Positions 8,367-17,346 of a DNA stretch of 64,000 bases are shown piece by piece (the stretch's first letter is position 1; the number at the start of each line of letters is the position of its first letter). Under the pieces are notes generated by a model. The model searched no databases. It was not told the origin of the DNA and saw only the letters and a list, made by a program, of their open reading frames with translations. Source of the DNA: Citrobacter telavivensis (lineage in GTDB: Bacteria > Pseudomonadota > Gammaproteobacteria > Enterobacterales > Enterobacteriaceae); contig CP045205.1 of the NCBI GenBank assembly GCA_009363175.1, positions 62,001 through 126,000 of the forward strand. Reading direction: 5' to 3'. Both the position numbers and the translations under genes were made by a program.

Positions 8367-9145
8367 CAGCGCATTCCCCCTAACGCCAGCCCCAGCGCGA
8401 CGGCGAAAGCATGACCTTCCACGGGCACGGGAGGTTGACGGATTGAAACCGCCTGCCAGGGGTCAAATCCCTCTTTTGCGCAGAGCGCCACCTCTTCGGG
8501 CTGGAGGGAAAGCGCAGCGGCCAGGTCGCAAATATGGCTTATTTCTGTCAGCGATTTTCGTCCCCAGGCGTCGCGCGTCGCCCACAACCACTGCGTGTCA
8601 TCACGCCATGCCAGGCAGGACTGTTCCGGGGAAAGAAAAGGTAGCAGACGCTGCAATGCGCAGGCATCCGGCGTGATCGCGGTGACATTCACGCCGAGCG
8701 TTTTCGCCAGCGTCAACAAGCCTGAAATCTCTTTGTCCTGAGCGGCGGTGACCGTATAGGCCGGGACGAGCGCATCTTCACTATAATCAAATCGCAGTGC
8801 AGCCGATTCCATATCCAGTTCACGCGCCATCGACCCTGTCAGCCAGGCGGTTTGTTCGCGCTCGCGAAGTGACATTGACGGACGGGGAAAACGCTTTTGC
8901 CGCGTCCGACCTGCGGGAAAAGAGAGGTGAATATGATGGCGCTGCGGCAGTTCGCGACTCCACGGTTGTAACACCGCCACAAGCTGTTCGGCGTCGTGAA
9001 AATGTCCGTCGTTGATCGTCTGTTGCGCCAGCGGCAGACGCCACCAGCGCTGTAGATACCAGCCCGACGCGCCGCGAACGACGGCAACCGCCAGGGCTTC
9101 ATGTGGCTGAATGTGCAGGCCGACTTGCCAGAATCTGAAAGCCAT
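8366..9145 (-). CDS. hofM: HofM, DNA utilisation protein (PilM-like)
   Basis: Actin-fold PilM-like cytoplasmic protein, first gene of hofMNOPQ. The ATG at 9145 gives 259 residues, the E. coli HofM length, and begins MAFRFWQVGLHIQ with an AGGAGATC Shine-Dalgarno. A longer in-frame extension to 9190 has no ribosome site and is not favoured. The ELDMESAALRFDY and FSPRPSMSL-type segments match E. coli HofM. In E. coli this operon belongs to the Sxy/CRP competence regulon. It is divergent from mrcA, with 120 bases between the starts. Confidence 0.93.
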   Translation of the reverse strand: MAFRFWQVGLHIQPHEALAVAVVRGASGWYLQRWWRLPLAQQTINDGHFHDAEQLVAVLQPWSRELPQRHHIHLSFPAGRTRQKRFPRPSMSLREREQTAWLTGSMARELDMESAALRFDYSEDALVPAYTVTAAQDKEISGLLTLAKTLGVNVTAITPDACALQRLLPFLSPEQSCLAWRDDTQWLWATRDAWGRKSLTEISHICDLAAALSLQPEEVALCAKEGFDPWQAVSIRQPPVPVEGHAFAVALGLALGGMR

Positions 9146-9265
9146 TGCTGATGATCTCCTTATCACCCGTCGCTCTCGCGGGTATATCAATGCGTCTGGC
9201 TTGCCTTTATACTACCGCGCGGTTGTTTATAAACTGCCCAAATGAAACTAAATGGGAAATCTCCG

Positions 9266-11818
9266 GTGAAGTTCGTAAAGTATTTATTGATCCTTGCAGT
9301 ATGTTGCATCCTGCTGGGAGCAGGCTCGATTTATGGCCTCTATCGCTATATTGAGCCACAGTTACCTGACGTCGCGACGCTTAAAGATGTGCGTTTGCAG
9401 ATCCCGATGCAGGTTTACAGCGCAGATGGCGAGCTCATCGCGCAATATGGTGAGAAACGTCGTATTCCGGTGACGCTCAGTCAGATCCCGCCGGAAATGG
9501 TCAAAGCCTTTATCGCCACAGAAGACAGTCGCTTCTATGAGCACCACGGCGTTGACCCGGTGGGGATTTTCCGTGCGGCCAGCGTCGCGCTGTTCTCCGG
9601 CCACGCCTCTCAGGGGGCGAGTACCATCACCCAGCAGCTTGCGAGAAACTTCTTCCTTAGCCCCGAACGCACGCTGATGCGTAAGATTAAGGAAGTGTTC
9701 CTGGCAATCCGCATTGAGCAACTGCTGAGCAAAGATGAGATCCTCGAACTCTATCTGAACAAGATCTATCTCGGTTACCGCGCCTATGGCGTCGGTGCGG
9801 CGGCGCAGGTCTATTTCGGTAAATCCGTCGACCAGCTTGATCTGAGTGAAATCGCCGTGATTGCCGGTCTGCCGAAAGCGCCTTCCACCTTTAACCCGCT
9901 CTATTCGATGGACCGCGCGACCGCGCGCCGCAACGTGGTGCTATCGCGTATGCTGAGCGAAGGGTACATCACCCAGGCGCAGTACGATCAGGCACGTAAT
10001 GAGCCGATCGACGCCAACTATCATGCGCCAGAAATCGCCTTCTCCGCCCCGTATCTGTCAGAAATGGTGCGTCAGGAGATGTACAGCCGTTACGGCGAAA
10101 ACGCCTATGAAGACGGTTATCGCATTTACACCACCATTACCCGCAAGGTACAGCAGGCTGCGCAACAGGCGGTACGCAATAACGTACTGGACTACGACAT
10201 GCGCCACGGCTATCGCGGCCCGGCCAACGTACTGTGGAAAGTAGGTGAAACCGCGTGGGACAGTAAGAAAATCACCGACACGCTGAAAGCGTTGCCAACC
10301 TACGGGCCGCTGCTGCCTGCGGTGATCACCAGTGCAAACCCGCAGGAAGCGACGGCGACTCTGGCAGATGGCACCTCGGTCTCTCTGCGGATGGATGGCA
10401 TTCGTTGGGCGCGTCCTTATCGCTCAGATACCCAGCAGGGGCCGACGCCACGTAAAGTAACCGACGCGGTGCAGACTGGTCAGCAGATCTGGGTGCGGAA
10501 GATGGGCGAAGCCTGGTGGCTGGCGCAGGTTCCGGATGTGAACTCCGCGCTGGTCTCTATCAATCCGAAAAACGGGGCCGTGCTGGCGCTGGTCGGTGGC
10601 TTTGACTTTAACCAGAGCAAGTTCAACCGAGCCACCCAGGCACTGCGTCAGGTCGGCTCTAACATTAAGCCGTTCCTCTACACCGCCGCGATGGATAAAG
10701 GTCTGACGCTGGCGAGCATGTTGAACGACGTGCCTATCTCCCGCTGGGATGCTGGTGCCGGTTCCGACTGGCGTCCGAAGAACTCACCACCGCAGTACGC
10801 AGGCCCGATTCGTTTACGTCAGGGGCTGGGTGAATCGAAAAACGTGGTGATGGTACGCGCCATGCGAGCAATGGGCGTGGACTACGCGGCGGAATATCTG
10901 CAACGGTTCGGCTTCCCGGCACAAAACATTGTACATACCGAATCCCTGGCGCTGGGCTCTGCATCCTTTACCCCGCTGCAGGTGGCGCGCGGTTATGCGG
11001 TGATGTCGAACGGCGGCTTCCTGGTCGACCCGTATTTCATCAGCAAGATTGAAACGGACCAGAACGGTGTGATTTTCGAAGCGAAGCCGAAAATTGCTTG
11101 TCCGGAATGCGATATTCCGGTGATTTACGGTGATACGCAGAAATCCAACGTGCTGGAAAACAGCAATGTGGAAGATGTCGCTATCTCTGGTGAACAGCAA
11201 AACGCCGCCGTGCCAATGCCCAAGCTGGAGCAGGCAAATCAGGCGTTAGTGGCGCAGACCGGGGCGCAAGAGTATGCGCCGCATGTGATCAACACGCCGC
11301 TGGCCTTCCTGATTAAGAGTGCGTTGAACACCAACATCTTCGGCGAACCAGGCTGGATGGGCACCGGTTGGCGTGCGGGCCGCGATCTGAATCGCCACGA
11401 TATCGGCGGTAAAACCGGGACGACCAACAGCTCGAAAGACGCCTGGTTCTCCGGCTACGGCCCGGGGGTGGTCACCTCCGTGTGGATTGGATTTGACGAC
11501 CACCGCCGTGATCTGGGACGCACCACCGCCTCTGGCGCGATCAAAGATCAGATCTCCGGTTACGAAGGTGGCGCGAAGAGTGCGCAACCCGCATGGGATG
11601 CCTACATGAAAGCGGTGCTGGAAGGGGTTCCTGAAGAGCCGCTGACGCCACCACCAGGTATCGTCACGGTCAATATCGATCGCAGTACCGGGCAACTGGC
11701 GAACGGCGGTAACAGCCGTGCAGAATATTTCATCGAAGGCACGCAGCCGACACAGCAGGCGGTGCATGAGGTGGGGACGACCATCACTGACGGTGGTGAG
11801 ACACACGAGTTGTTCTAA
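9266..11818 (+). CDS. mrcA: penicillin-binding protein 1A (bifunctional)
   Basis: Class A PBP that polymerises glycan strands and cross-links peptides in the periplasm. The GTG at 9266 gives 850 residues (MKFVKYLL...), the E. coli length. The ATG at 9242 would add 8 residues and has no visible Shine-Dalgarno. Seen: N-terminal anchor (about 5-25), glycosyltransferase domain with E86 in EDSRFYEHHG, an OB-fold insert, transpeptidase S465 in SNIKPF, and KTGT in GGKTGTTNSSKDAWFSGY. Ends at a hairpin terminator. A TATACT element at 9208-9213 is a possible -10. Confidence 0.97.
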   Translation: MKFVKYLLILAVCCILLGAGSIYGLYRYIEPQLPDVATLKDVRLQIPMQVYSADGELIAQYGEKRRIPVTLSQIPPEMVKAFIATEDSRFYEHHGVDPVGIFRAASVALFSGHASQGASTITQQLARNFFLSPERTLMRKIKEVFLAIRIEQLLSKDEILELYLNKIYLGYRAYGVGAAAQVYFGKSVDQLDLSEIAVIAGLPKAPSTFNPLYSMDRATARRNVVLSRMLSEGYITQAQYDQARNEPIDANYHAPEIAFSAPYLSEMVRQEMYSRYGENAYEDGYRIYTTITRKVQQAAQQAVRNNVLDYDMRHGYRGPANVLWKVGETAWDSKKITDTLKALPTYGPLLPAVITSANPQEATATLADGTSVSLRMDGIRWARPYRSDTQQGPTPRKVTDAVQTGQQIWVRKMGEAWWLAQVPDVNSALVSINPKNGAVLALVGGFDFNQSKFNRATQALRQVGSNIKPFLYTAAMDKGLTLASMLNDVPISRWDAGAGSDWRPKNSPPQYAGPIRLRQGLGESKNVVMVRAMRAMGVDYAAEYLQRFGFPAQNIVHTESLALGSASFTPLQVARGYAVMSNGGFLVDPYFISKIETDQNGVIFEAKPKIACPECDIPVIYGDTQKSNVLENSNVEDVAISGEQQNAAVPMPKLEQANQALVAQTGAQEYAPHVINTPLAFLIKSALNTNIFGEPGWMGTGWRAGRDLNRHDIGGKTGTTNSSKDAWFSGYGPGVVTSVWIGFDDHRRDLGRTTASGAIKDQISGYEGGAKSAQPAWDAYMKAVLEGVPEEPLTPPPGIVTVNIDRSTGQLANGGNSRAEYFIEGTQPTQQAVHEVGTTITDGGETHELF

Positions 11819-11820
11819 AT

Positions 11821-11846
11821 AAAAAAGGCGCTAAGGCGCCTTTTTT
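11821..11846 (+). terminator. mrcA rho-independent terminator
   Basis: Stem GGCGC (11827-11831), loop TAAG, stem GCGCC (11836-11840), followed by six Ts and preceded by six As. It lies two bases after the mrcA stop codon. The symmetric A and T tracts mean it may also stop leftward transcription from nudE. Confidence 0.9.
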
Positions 11847-11860
11847 ACTGCTGGTATTAT

Positions 11861-11892
11861 CGCCGGATGGCGGCTACGCCTTATCCGGCCTA
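11861..11892. repeat. REP element between mrcA and nudE
   Basis: GCCGGAT (11862-11868) and ATCCGGC (11883-11889) flank a GGCGGCTACGCCTT-type centre. This is the classic enterobacterial REP/PU palindrome, here in the 3' UTRs of two convergent genes. Confidence 0.8.
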
Positions 11893-11906
11893 CACCGCTA
11901 TTTGCC

Positions 11907-12467
11907 CTACAACCGCCCCTGCCCTTTCAACCATTCGCGCACGAGGAACAATGCGCTCACGTTTCGCGCTTCGGTGAAATCGGGGTCTTCCAACAGATCC
12001 ATCAGATGCGCCAGCGGCCAGCGCACCTGTGGCAGCGGCTCTGGCTCATCGCCTTCCAGCGACTCGGGATAAAGGTCTTCCGCCACCACGATGTTCATCT
12101 TGCTGGAGAAGTAAGATGGCGCCATGCTGAGTTTTTTCAAAAAGGTCAGATCGTTTGCCCCAAAACCGACCTCCTCTTTCAGTTCCCGGTTCGCCGCTTC
12201 AAACACGCTTTCACCGGGGTCAATCAACCCTTTGGAAAAGCCCAGCTCATAGGACTCCGTCCCCACTGCGTATTCACGAATCAGGATCATATGATCGTCT
12301 ACAATCGGGACAATCATTACTGCTTCACGGGTAGAAGGACGCATTCGTTCATAAACGCGACGCACACCGTTGCTGAATTCGAGGTCCACGCTTTCAACGC
12401 TAAATAGCCGCGACTGCGCAACCGTTTCGACGTTCAGAATGGTGGGTTTTTGTAATGATTTGCTCAT
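11907..12467 (-). CDS. nudE: ADP compounds hydrolase NudE
   Basis: Nudix hydrolase of 186 residues acting on ADP-ribose, NADH, Ap3A and similar ADP compounds. The Nudix box is intact: GLIDPGES followed by RELKEEVGFG (about 85-107) matches GX5EX7REUXEEXGU. N- and C-terminal segments (LQKPTILNVE, LFLVREWLKGQ) match E. coli NudE. Convergent with mrcA across a terminator and REP element. Divergent from igaA. Confidence 0.95.
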   Translation of the reverse strand: MSKSLQKPTILNVETVAQSRLFSVESVDLEFSNGVRRVYERMRPSTREAVMIVPIVDDHMILIREYAVGTESYELGFSKGLIDPGESVFEAANRELKEEVGFGANDLTFLKKLSMAPSYFSSKMNIVVAEDLYPESLEGDEPEPLPQVRWPLAHLMDLLEDPDFTEARNVSALFLVREWLKGQGRL

Positions 12468-12791
12468 CGTGAGAATCTATGCCGTGAAATCTGTTGTTAT
12501 TGTGCGGTACGCAACACGGTTTCGGCAATGTGAATTGCCAGTTATTTACATTTATGTAACCTAATAAAAATATAATTCCTGTTTCAAATTAAAAGTCAAT
12601 AGGTTGAAATAGGTCCAGGAATTTGCTGATATTCCGTTTTTGCAGATTTTGCTATCATCAGCACTCACTGGGATGCGCTGAAAAATGCTCAAGTTCAACT
12701 CCATGCTTGCCGATAGCCAACCACGGAATCACGTTTATTGTGACAGGGTGCGACTGACCACGCCTGACAGATTAAGTAAGATGGGGAAAGC
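12468..12791. promoter_or_regulatory. nudE-igaA divergent intergenic region
   Basis: 324 bases between divergent starts. The part near nudE (12540-12600) is AT-rich, suiting promoters. A TATCAT element (12653-12658) could be a -10 for igaA. The last 107 bases before igaA are occupied by a 36-codon open frame described separately. Confidence 0.5.
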
Positions 12792-12795
12792 ATGA
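12685..12795 (+). CDS. possible 36-codon leader ORF upstream of igaA
   Basis: An ATG at 12685 opens a 36-codon frame (MLKFNSMLADSQPRNHVYCD and onward) whose TGA overlaps the igaA ATG as ATGA. That four-base overlap is the arrangement expected of translational coupling. The encoded peptide is basic and not hydrophobic and matches no family I recognise. The Shine-Dalgarno is weak (GGGATG, about 9 bases upstream). An internal ATG at 12703 would give a 30-residue product. It could equally be a chance frame in the igaA leader. Confidence 0.3.
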   Translation: MLKFNSMLADSQPRNHVYCDRVRLTTPDRLSKMGKA

Positions 12796-14924
12796 GCACC
12801 ATTCTGATTTTTTTAGCGGCGTTGCTGGCCTGCGCATTGCTGGCCTGGTGGCGACTTAACGTCCGGGCCAGGCGGCGAAAACTGCCGTGGACGAATGCCT
12901 TCTCAGAGGCGGCGACGCGCAAGCTTACGCCTGAAGAACGCAGTGCCGTTGAAAATTATCTTGATAGCCTGAGCCAAATCCAGCGGGTACCCGGTCCAAC
13001 GGGTGCCAGCGCAGCGCCTGTTTCCCTGACGCTGAATGCTGAAAGCAATAGCGTCATCATTCTGACCCACTCGATCACCCGCTACGGCATCACTACGGAC
13101 GATCCCAATAAATGGCGCTACTACCTCGATTCCGTTGAGGTTCACCTGCCGCCTTTCTGGGAACAGTACATTAACGATGAAAACAACGTTGAACTGATCC
13201 ACACCGACACGCTGCCGCTGGTTATCTCGCTGAATGGTCACTCCCTGCAAGAGTATATGCAGGAAGCACGCGGCTATGCGCTGCAGCCCACCACGTCCAC
13301 ACAGGCGTCGATTCGCGGTGAAGAAAGCGAGCAGATTGAACTGCTGAATATTCGTCAGGAGACGCATGAAGAGTACGCACTCAGCCGCCCGGCCGGTTTT
13401 CGCGAAGCGCTGCTGATAGTCGCCGCCTTCCTGTTGTTCTTTTTCTGTCTGGTCACGCCGGACGTCTTTGTGCCGTGGATGGTGGGCGGAGCCGTACTGT
13501 TGCTGGCGGCAGGATTGTGGGGCCTATTCGCTCCGCCGTCGAAAACGGCGCTGCGCGAAATTCACTGTCTGCGTGGAACGCCGCGCCGCTGGGGACTGTT
13601 TGGTGAAAATGACCAGGAGCAGATAAACAATATCTCGCTGGGGATTATCGACCTGGTTTATCCAACTCACTGGCAGCCTTACATTGCGCAGGATCTCGGT
13701 CAGCAAACGGATATTGATATTTATCTCGATCGCCACGTCGTGCGGCAGGGGCGATTTTTATCCCTGCATGACGAGGTGAGAAACTTCCCGCTGCAACACT
13801 GGGTGCGCAGCACGATTATCGCCGGTGGTTCACTGCTGGTGCTTGTCATGCTGCTGTTCTGGATCCCGCTCGATATGCCGATTAAGTTCACGCTGTCATG
13901 GATGAAGGGTGCGCAGACTATCGAAGCAACCAGCGTAAAACAGCTCGAACAATCAGGTGTGCGCGTCGGCGACACCCTGAACCTTCGCGGTACTGGCATG
14001 TGTAATATTCATGCGCAGGGCACCTGGAGCGCACAAACCAACTCACCGTTTATGCCGTTTGACTGCTCGCAAATCATCTGGAATGACGCCCCCGCGCTGC
14101 CGTTGCCGGAATCCGATCTGGTGAACAAAGCCACCGCGCTCTCGCAGGCCGTTAACCGTCAGTTGCATCCAAAGCCGGAAGATGACTCCCGCGTCAGTGC
14201 GGCCTTGCGTTCCGCCATTCAGAAGTCAGGCATGGTGTTGTTAGATGACTTTGGCGATATCGTCCTGAAAACCGCTGATTTGTGCGCAGCAGAAGATGAA
14301 TGCGTGCGCCTCAAAAATGCGCTGGTCAACCTGGGAAACAGCAAAGACTGGAGCGCGCTGGTGAAACGAGCCAACGCAGGCAAACTGGACGGCGTTAACG
14401 TTCTGTTGCGTCCTGTCAGCGCAGAATCGCTCGACAACCTGGTCACCACCTCGACCGCGCCCTTTATTACCCGCGAAACGGCCCGCGCCGCCCAGTCGTT
14501 GAACAGCCCCGCCCCCGGTGGATTCCTGATCGTCAGCGATGAAGGCAGCGATCTGGTCGATCAACCCTGGCCGACCGTATCGCTGTATGACTACCCGGCG
14601 CAGGAGCAGTGGAGTGCCTTCCAGCGACTGGCGCAAATGCTGATGAACACGCCGTTTAGCGCCGAAGGGATTGTCACCAATATTTATACTGACGCCAATG
14701 GCACGCAGCATATCGGCCTGCATCGCATTCCCGATCGTTCCGGTTTGTGGCGTTACCTCGGCACCACACTGCTGATGCTGACGATGCTGGCCTGCGCACT
14801 CTATAATGGCGTACAGGCATTCCGCCGCTATCAGCGCCATCGCACCCGCCTGATGGAGATTCAGCAGTACTATGAAAGCTGCCTGAATCCGAAGCTCATC
14901 AGCTCTCCGGAAAGCCTCATCTGA
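12792..14924 (+). CDS. igaA: intracellular growth attenuator IgaA (YrfF/UmoB family)
   Basis: Inner-membrane brake on the Rcs phosphorelay: in Salmonella and E. coli it holds RcsD inactive until the lipoprotein RcsF signals envelope damage, and is essential unless Rcs is disabled. 710 residues, close to the E. coli length. Hydrophobic segments are visible at about 2-20, 205-244 (two helices), 339-360 and 656-676, with a large periplasmic domain between the last two containing MCNIHAQGTW and a pair of Cys residues. Preceded by GGGGAAAGC as ribosome site. Confidence 0.95.
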   Translation: MSTILIFLAALLACALLAWWRLNVRARRRKLPWTNAFSEAATRKLTPEERSAVENYLDSLSQIQRVPGPTGASAAPVSLTLNAESNSVIILTHSITRYGITTDDPNKWRYYLDSVEVHLPPFWEQYINDENNVELIHTDTLPLVISLNGHSLQEYMQEARGYALQPTTSTQASIRGEESEQIELLNIRQETHEEYALSRPAGFREALLIVAAFLLFFFCLVTPDVFVPWMVGGAVLLLAAGLWGLFAPPSKTALREIHCLRGTPRRWGLFGENDQEQINNISLGIIDLVYPTHWQPYIAQDLGQQTDIDIYLDRHVVRQGRFLSLHDEVRNFPLQHWVRSTIIAGGSLLVLVMLLFWIPLDMPIKFTLSWMKGAQTIEATSVKQLEQSGVRVGDTLNLRGTGMCNIHAQGTWSAQTNSPFMPFDCSQIIWNDAPALPLPESDLVNKATALSQAVNRQLHPKPEDDSRVSAALRSAIQKSGMVLLDDFGDIVLKTADLCAAEDECVRLKNALVNLGNSKDWSALVKRANAGKLDGVNVLLRPVSAESLDNLVTTSTAPFITRETARAAQSLNSPAPGGFLIVSDEGSDLVDQPWPTVSLYDYPAQEQWSAFQRLAQMLMNTPFSAEGIVTNIYTDANGTQHIGLHRIPDRSGLWRYLGTTLLMLTMLACALYNGVQAFRRYQRHRTRLMEIQQYYESCLNPKLISSPESLI

Positions 14925-14989
14925 TAACATGTCTGCGGCACCGGGTGTGCTACCCTGTGCCGCATCGCGTTTTATTCTGGAGAGTTCCC

Positions 14990-15658
14990 ATGCATATTGA
15001 TATTGCCTGGCAGAACGTGGATACCGTTCTGTTAGACATGGACGGCACGCTGCTCGACCTGGCGTTTGATAACTACTTCTGGCAAAAACTGGTGCCTGAA
15101 ACCTATGGGGCACAGAACGGGATCTCGCCACAGGAAGCGCAGGAACGCATCCGTCAGGAATATCATGCCGTGCAGCATACGCTAAACTGGTACTGTCTTG
15201 ATTACTGGAGCGACCGTCTGGGCCTGGATATCTGCGCGATGACCACCGCAATGGGGCCGCGTGCCGTGTTGCGTGATGATACAGTCCCCTTTTTAGATGC
15301 GCTGAAAGCCTGCGGTAAACGGCGGATTTTGTTGACTAACGCGCATCCGCATAATCTGGCCGTGAAGCTGGAGCATACCGGTCTGGCTTCACACCTTGAT
15401 TTATTACTTTCTACCCACACATTTGGATATCCCAAAGAGGATCAGCGGTTATGGCGCGCCGTGGCGGATGAGACGGGAATGAGTGCAGAAAAAACGCTGT
15501 TTATTGACGATAGCGAACCCATTCTCGACGCTGCCGCGAAGTTTGGTATTCGTTATTGCCTCGGCGTGACTAACCCCGACTCTGGCGTTGCGGAAAAACA
15601 GTATGTGCGCCATCCGTCACTGAATGACTACCGTCGACTGATCCCCTCACTGATGTGA
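14990..15658 (+). CDS. yrfG: GMP/IMP nucleotidase (HAD family)
   Basis: 222-residue haloacid-dehalogenase phosphatase; the E. coli enzyme hydrolyses purine mononucleotides such as GMP and IMP. Seen: DMDGT with the Asp nucleophile (about 16-20), LLTNAHPHN for motif II and FIDDSEPILDAA for motif III. The ATG at 14990 follows GGAGAGTT. An in-frame GTG at 14945 has no ribosome site. It lies 10 bases before hslR, so yrfG-hslR-hslO look co-transcribed. Confidence 0.93.
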   Translation: MHIDIAWQNVDTVLLDMDGTLLDLAFDNYFWQKLVPETYGAQNGISPQEAQERIRQEYHAVQHTLNWYCLDYWSDRLGLDICAMTTAMGPRAVLRDDTVPFLDALKACGKRRILLTNAHPHNLAVKLEHTGLASHLDLLLSTHTFGYPKEDQRLWRAVADETGMSAEKTLFIDDSEPILDAAAKFGIRYCLGVTNPDSGVAEKQYVRHPSLNDYRRLIPSLM

Positions 15659-15668
15659 AGGAGACGCC

Positions 15669-16070
15669 ATGAAAGAAAAGCCCTCTGTTGAGGTCAGACT
15701 GGATAAATGGCTGTGGGCTGCGCGGTTTTATAAAACCCGCGCGCTGGCCCGCGAAATGGTGGACGGCGGGAAAGTTCACTACAACGGACAGCGCAGTAAG
15801 CCGAGCAAGATAGTCGAACTGAACGCCACGTTAACGCTGCGTCAGGGCAATGACGAGCGAACGGTGGTGATCAAAGCGATCGCCGAGCAGCGTCGCCCGG
15901 CCAGCGAAGCCGTCACTCTGTATGAAGAGACAGCGGAAAGCGTAGCAAAACGCGAAAAAATGGCGCTGGCACGTAAGCTTAACGCCCTGACCATGCCGCA
16001 CCCGGACAGACGACCGGACAAAAAAGAACGCCGCGACCTGTTACGTTTTAAACACGGCGACAGTGAGTAA
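15669..16070 (+). CDS. hslR: heat shock protein 15 (ribosome-associated S4-domain protein)
   Basis: Hsp15 binds free 50S subunits that still carry nascent chain and tRNA after heat-induced abortive translation, helping recycle them. 133 residues. The S4 RNA-binding domain occupies about 8-75 (VRLDKWLWAARFYKTR, VHYNGQRSKPSK), followed by a basic helical tail (KKERRDLLRFKHG). Follows AAGGAGACGCC. Operon with yrfG and hslO, both short gaps. Confidence 0.96.
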   Translation: MKEKPSVEVRLDKWLWAARFYKTRALAREMVDGGKVHYNGQRSKPSKIVELNATLTLRQGNDERTVVIKAIAEQRRPASEAVTLYEETAESVAKREKMALARKLNALTMPHPDRRPDKKERRDLLRFKHGDSE

Positions 16071-16094
16071 CTGTCACCCGCAAGAGAGATGATT

Positions 16095-16973
16095 ATGCCG
16101 CAACATGACCAATTACACCGCTATCTGTTTGAAAACTTTGCCGTGCGTGGCGAACTGGTAACCGTATCGGAAACCCTGCAACAGATCCTCGAAAACCATA
16201 CGTATCCGCAGCCAGTGAAAACTGTGCTGGCTGAGTTGCTGGTCGCCACCAGCCTGCTCACGGCAACGCTGAAGTTCGCCGGTGACATTACCGTTCAGCT
16301 CCAGGGCGATGGTCCGTTGAGCCTTGCGGTGATCAACGGCAACAACAATCAGCAGATGCGCGGCGTAGCGCGCGTCCAGGGCGATATCCCGGAAGATGCA
16401 GACCTGAAAACCCTGGTCGGTAATGGTTATCTGGTGATTACCATTACGCCGGAAGAGGGCGAACGTTATCAGGGCGTTGTCGGACTGGAAGGCGATACGC
16501 TGGCGGCATGTCTGGAAAATTACTTCATGCGCTCTGAGCAGTTGCCGACCCGTCTGTTTATTCGCACTGGCGAAGTCGACGGGAAAGCCGCTGCGGGCGG
16601 GATGCTGCTGCAGGTAATGCCGGCGCAGGATGCGCAGGCGGATGACTTTACTCATCTGGCTACGCTGACTGAAACCATCAAGTCTGAAGAGTTGCTGACC
16701 CTGCCGGCCAACGAGGTGCTGTGGCGTCTGTATCACGAAGAAGAGGTCACCCTTTACGATCCGCAGAACGTTGAGTTCAAATGCACCTGCTCACGCGAGC
16801 GCTGTGCCGGCGCGCTAAAAACGCTGCCGGACGAAGAGGTAGACAGCATTCTGGCGGAAGAAGGCGAAATCGATATGCATTGCGACTACTGCGGGAGCCA
16901 CTACCTGTTCAACGCCATGGATATTGCCGAGATCCGCAATAACGCCTCCCCTGCCGATCCGCAGGTTCACTGA
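16095..16973 (+). CDS. hslO: redox-regulated chaperone Hsp33
   Basis: Holdase activated by oxidation: four cysteines release zinc and form disulphides under oxidative stress. The cysteines are seen as CTCSRERC and CDYC (C232, C234, C265, C268 in E. coli numbering). The ATG at 16095 (MPQHDQL) gives 292 residues, the E. coli length, and AGAGAG is 7 bases ahead. An ATG two codons earlier is possible. N-terminal substrate-binding domain ends with VLWRLYHEEEV before the linker. Confidence 0.96.
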   Translation: MPQHDQLHRYLFENFAVRGELVTVSETLQQILENHTYPQPVKTVLAELLVATSLLTATLKFAGDITVQLQGDGPLSLAVINGNNNQQMRGVARVQGDIPEDADLKTLVGNGYLVITITPEEGERYQGVVGLEGDTLAACLENYFMRSEQLPTRLFIRTGEVDGKAAAGGMLLQVMPAQDAQADDFTHLATLTETIKSEELLTLPANEVLWRLYHEEEVTLYDPQNVEFKCTCSRERCAGALKTLPDEEVDSILAEEGEIDMHCDYCGSHYLFNAMDIAEIRNNASPADPQVH

Positions 16974-16987
16974 TCGACATACTGAAC

Positions 16988-17017
16988 CGGTCGGACGACG
17001 CGATGCGTCTCCGACCG
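16988..17017 (+). terminator. long hairpin after hslO
   Basis: CGGTCGGA (16988-16995) pairs with TCCGACCG (17010-17017), and inside it GACGC (16997-17001) pairs with GCGTC (17005-17009) round a GAT loop. That gives 13 paired bases with a single bulged C. It lies 14 bases after the hslO stop. No T-run follows directly, so it may protect or end the mRNA by another route. Confidence 0.55.
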
Positions 17018-17211
17018 TCCGCACTATATTCCGCACTTTTTGCTAAAATTTTCTTTCGTGGTGAATCGATATTCTACATGTAAGCGTTTTGTTAATTTTC
17101 CACATGAATGCGATTACACTCACAACATCTCCGTGAAAAATACTATTTTTTAACCTTTTAAGAACATTTTACACAACTAAAAAGTCATTCCTGCCATAAT
17201 AAGCCCCGCTT

Positions 17212-17227
17212 CGTGACTGGAGTCACA
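17212..17227. promoter_or_regulatory. pckA: CRP-like site upstream of pckA
   Basis: CGTGA-CTGGAG-TCACA matches the CRP consensus TGTGA-N6-TCACA at nine of ten core positions. It is in the 373-base gap between hslO and pckA (16974-17346), about 120 bases before the pckA start. CRP-cAMP control of gluconeogenic pckA is known in E. coli. The rest of the gap is AT-rich with no gene; an AAGGAG ribosome site precedes the pckA ATG. Confidence 0.75.
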
Positions 17228-17346
17228 GCGTTTTCAGTCAATCGTGATTTTGTCCAGATAAGTAAATCTATGAGCCTTGTCGCGGTTAACACCCCAACAA
17301 AAACCTTATTATTTCAGGTAATACATATTGGCTAAGGAGCAGTGAT

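Noticed and set aside
9146..9265. CRP-S (Sxy-dependent) site upstream of hofM
   Set aside because: Expected from E. coli knowledge, but I could not find a convincing TGCGA-N6-TCGCA-type element; CTCGCGGGTATATC is too weak to list.
9242..9265. Upstream ATG start for mrcA
   Set aside because: Adds eight residues, lacks a ribosome site, and exceeds the usual 850-residue length; GTG at 9266 is preferred.
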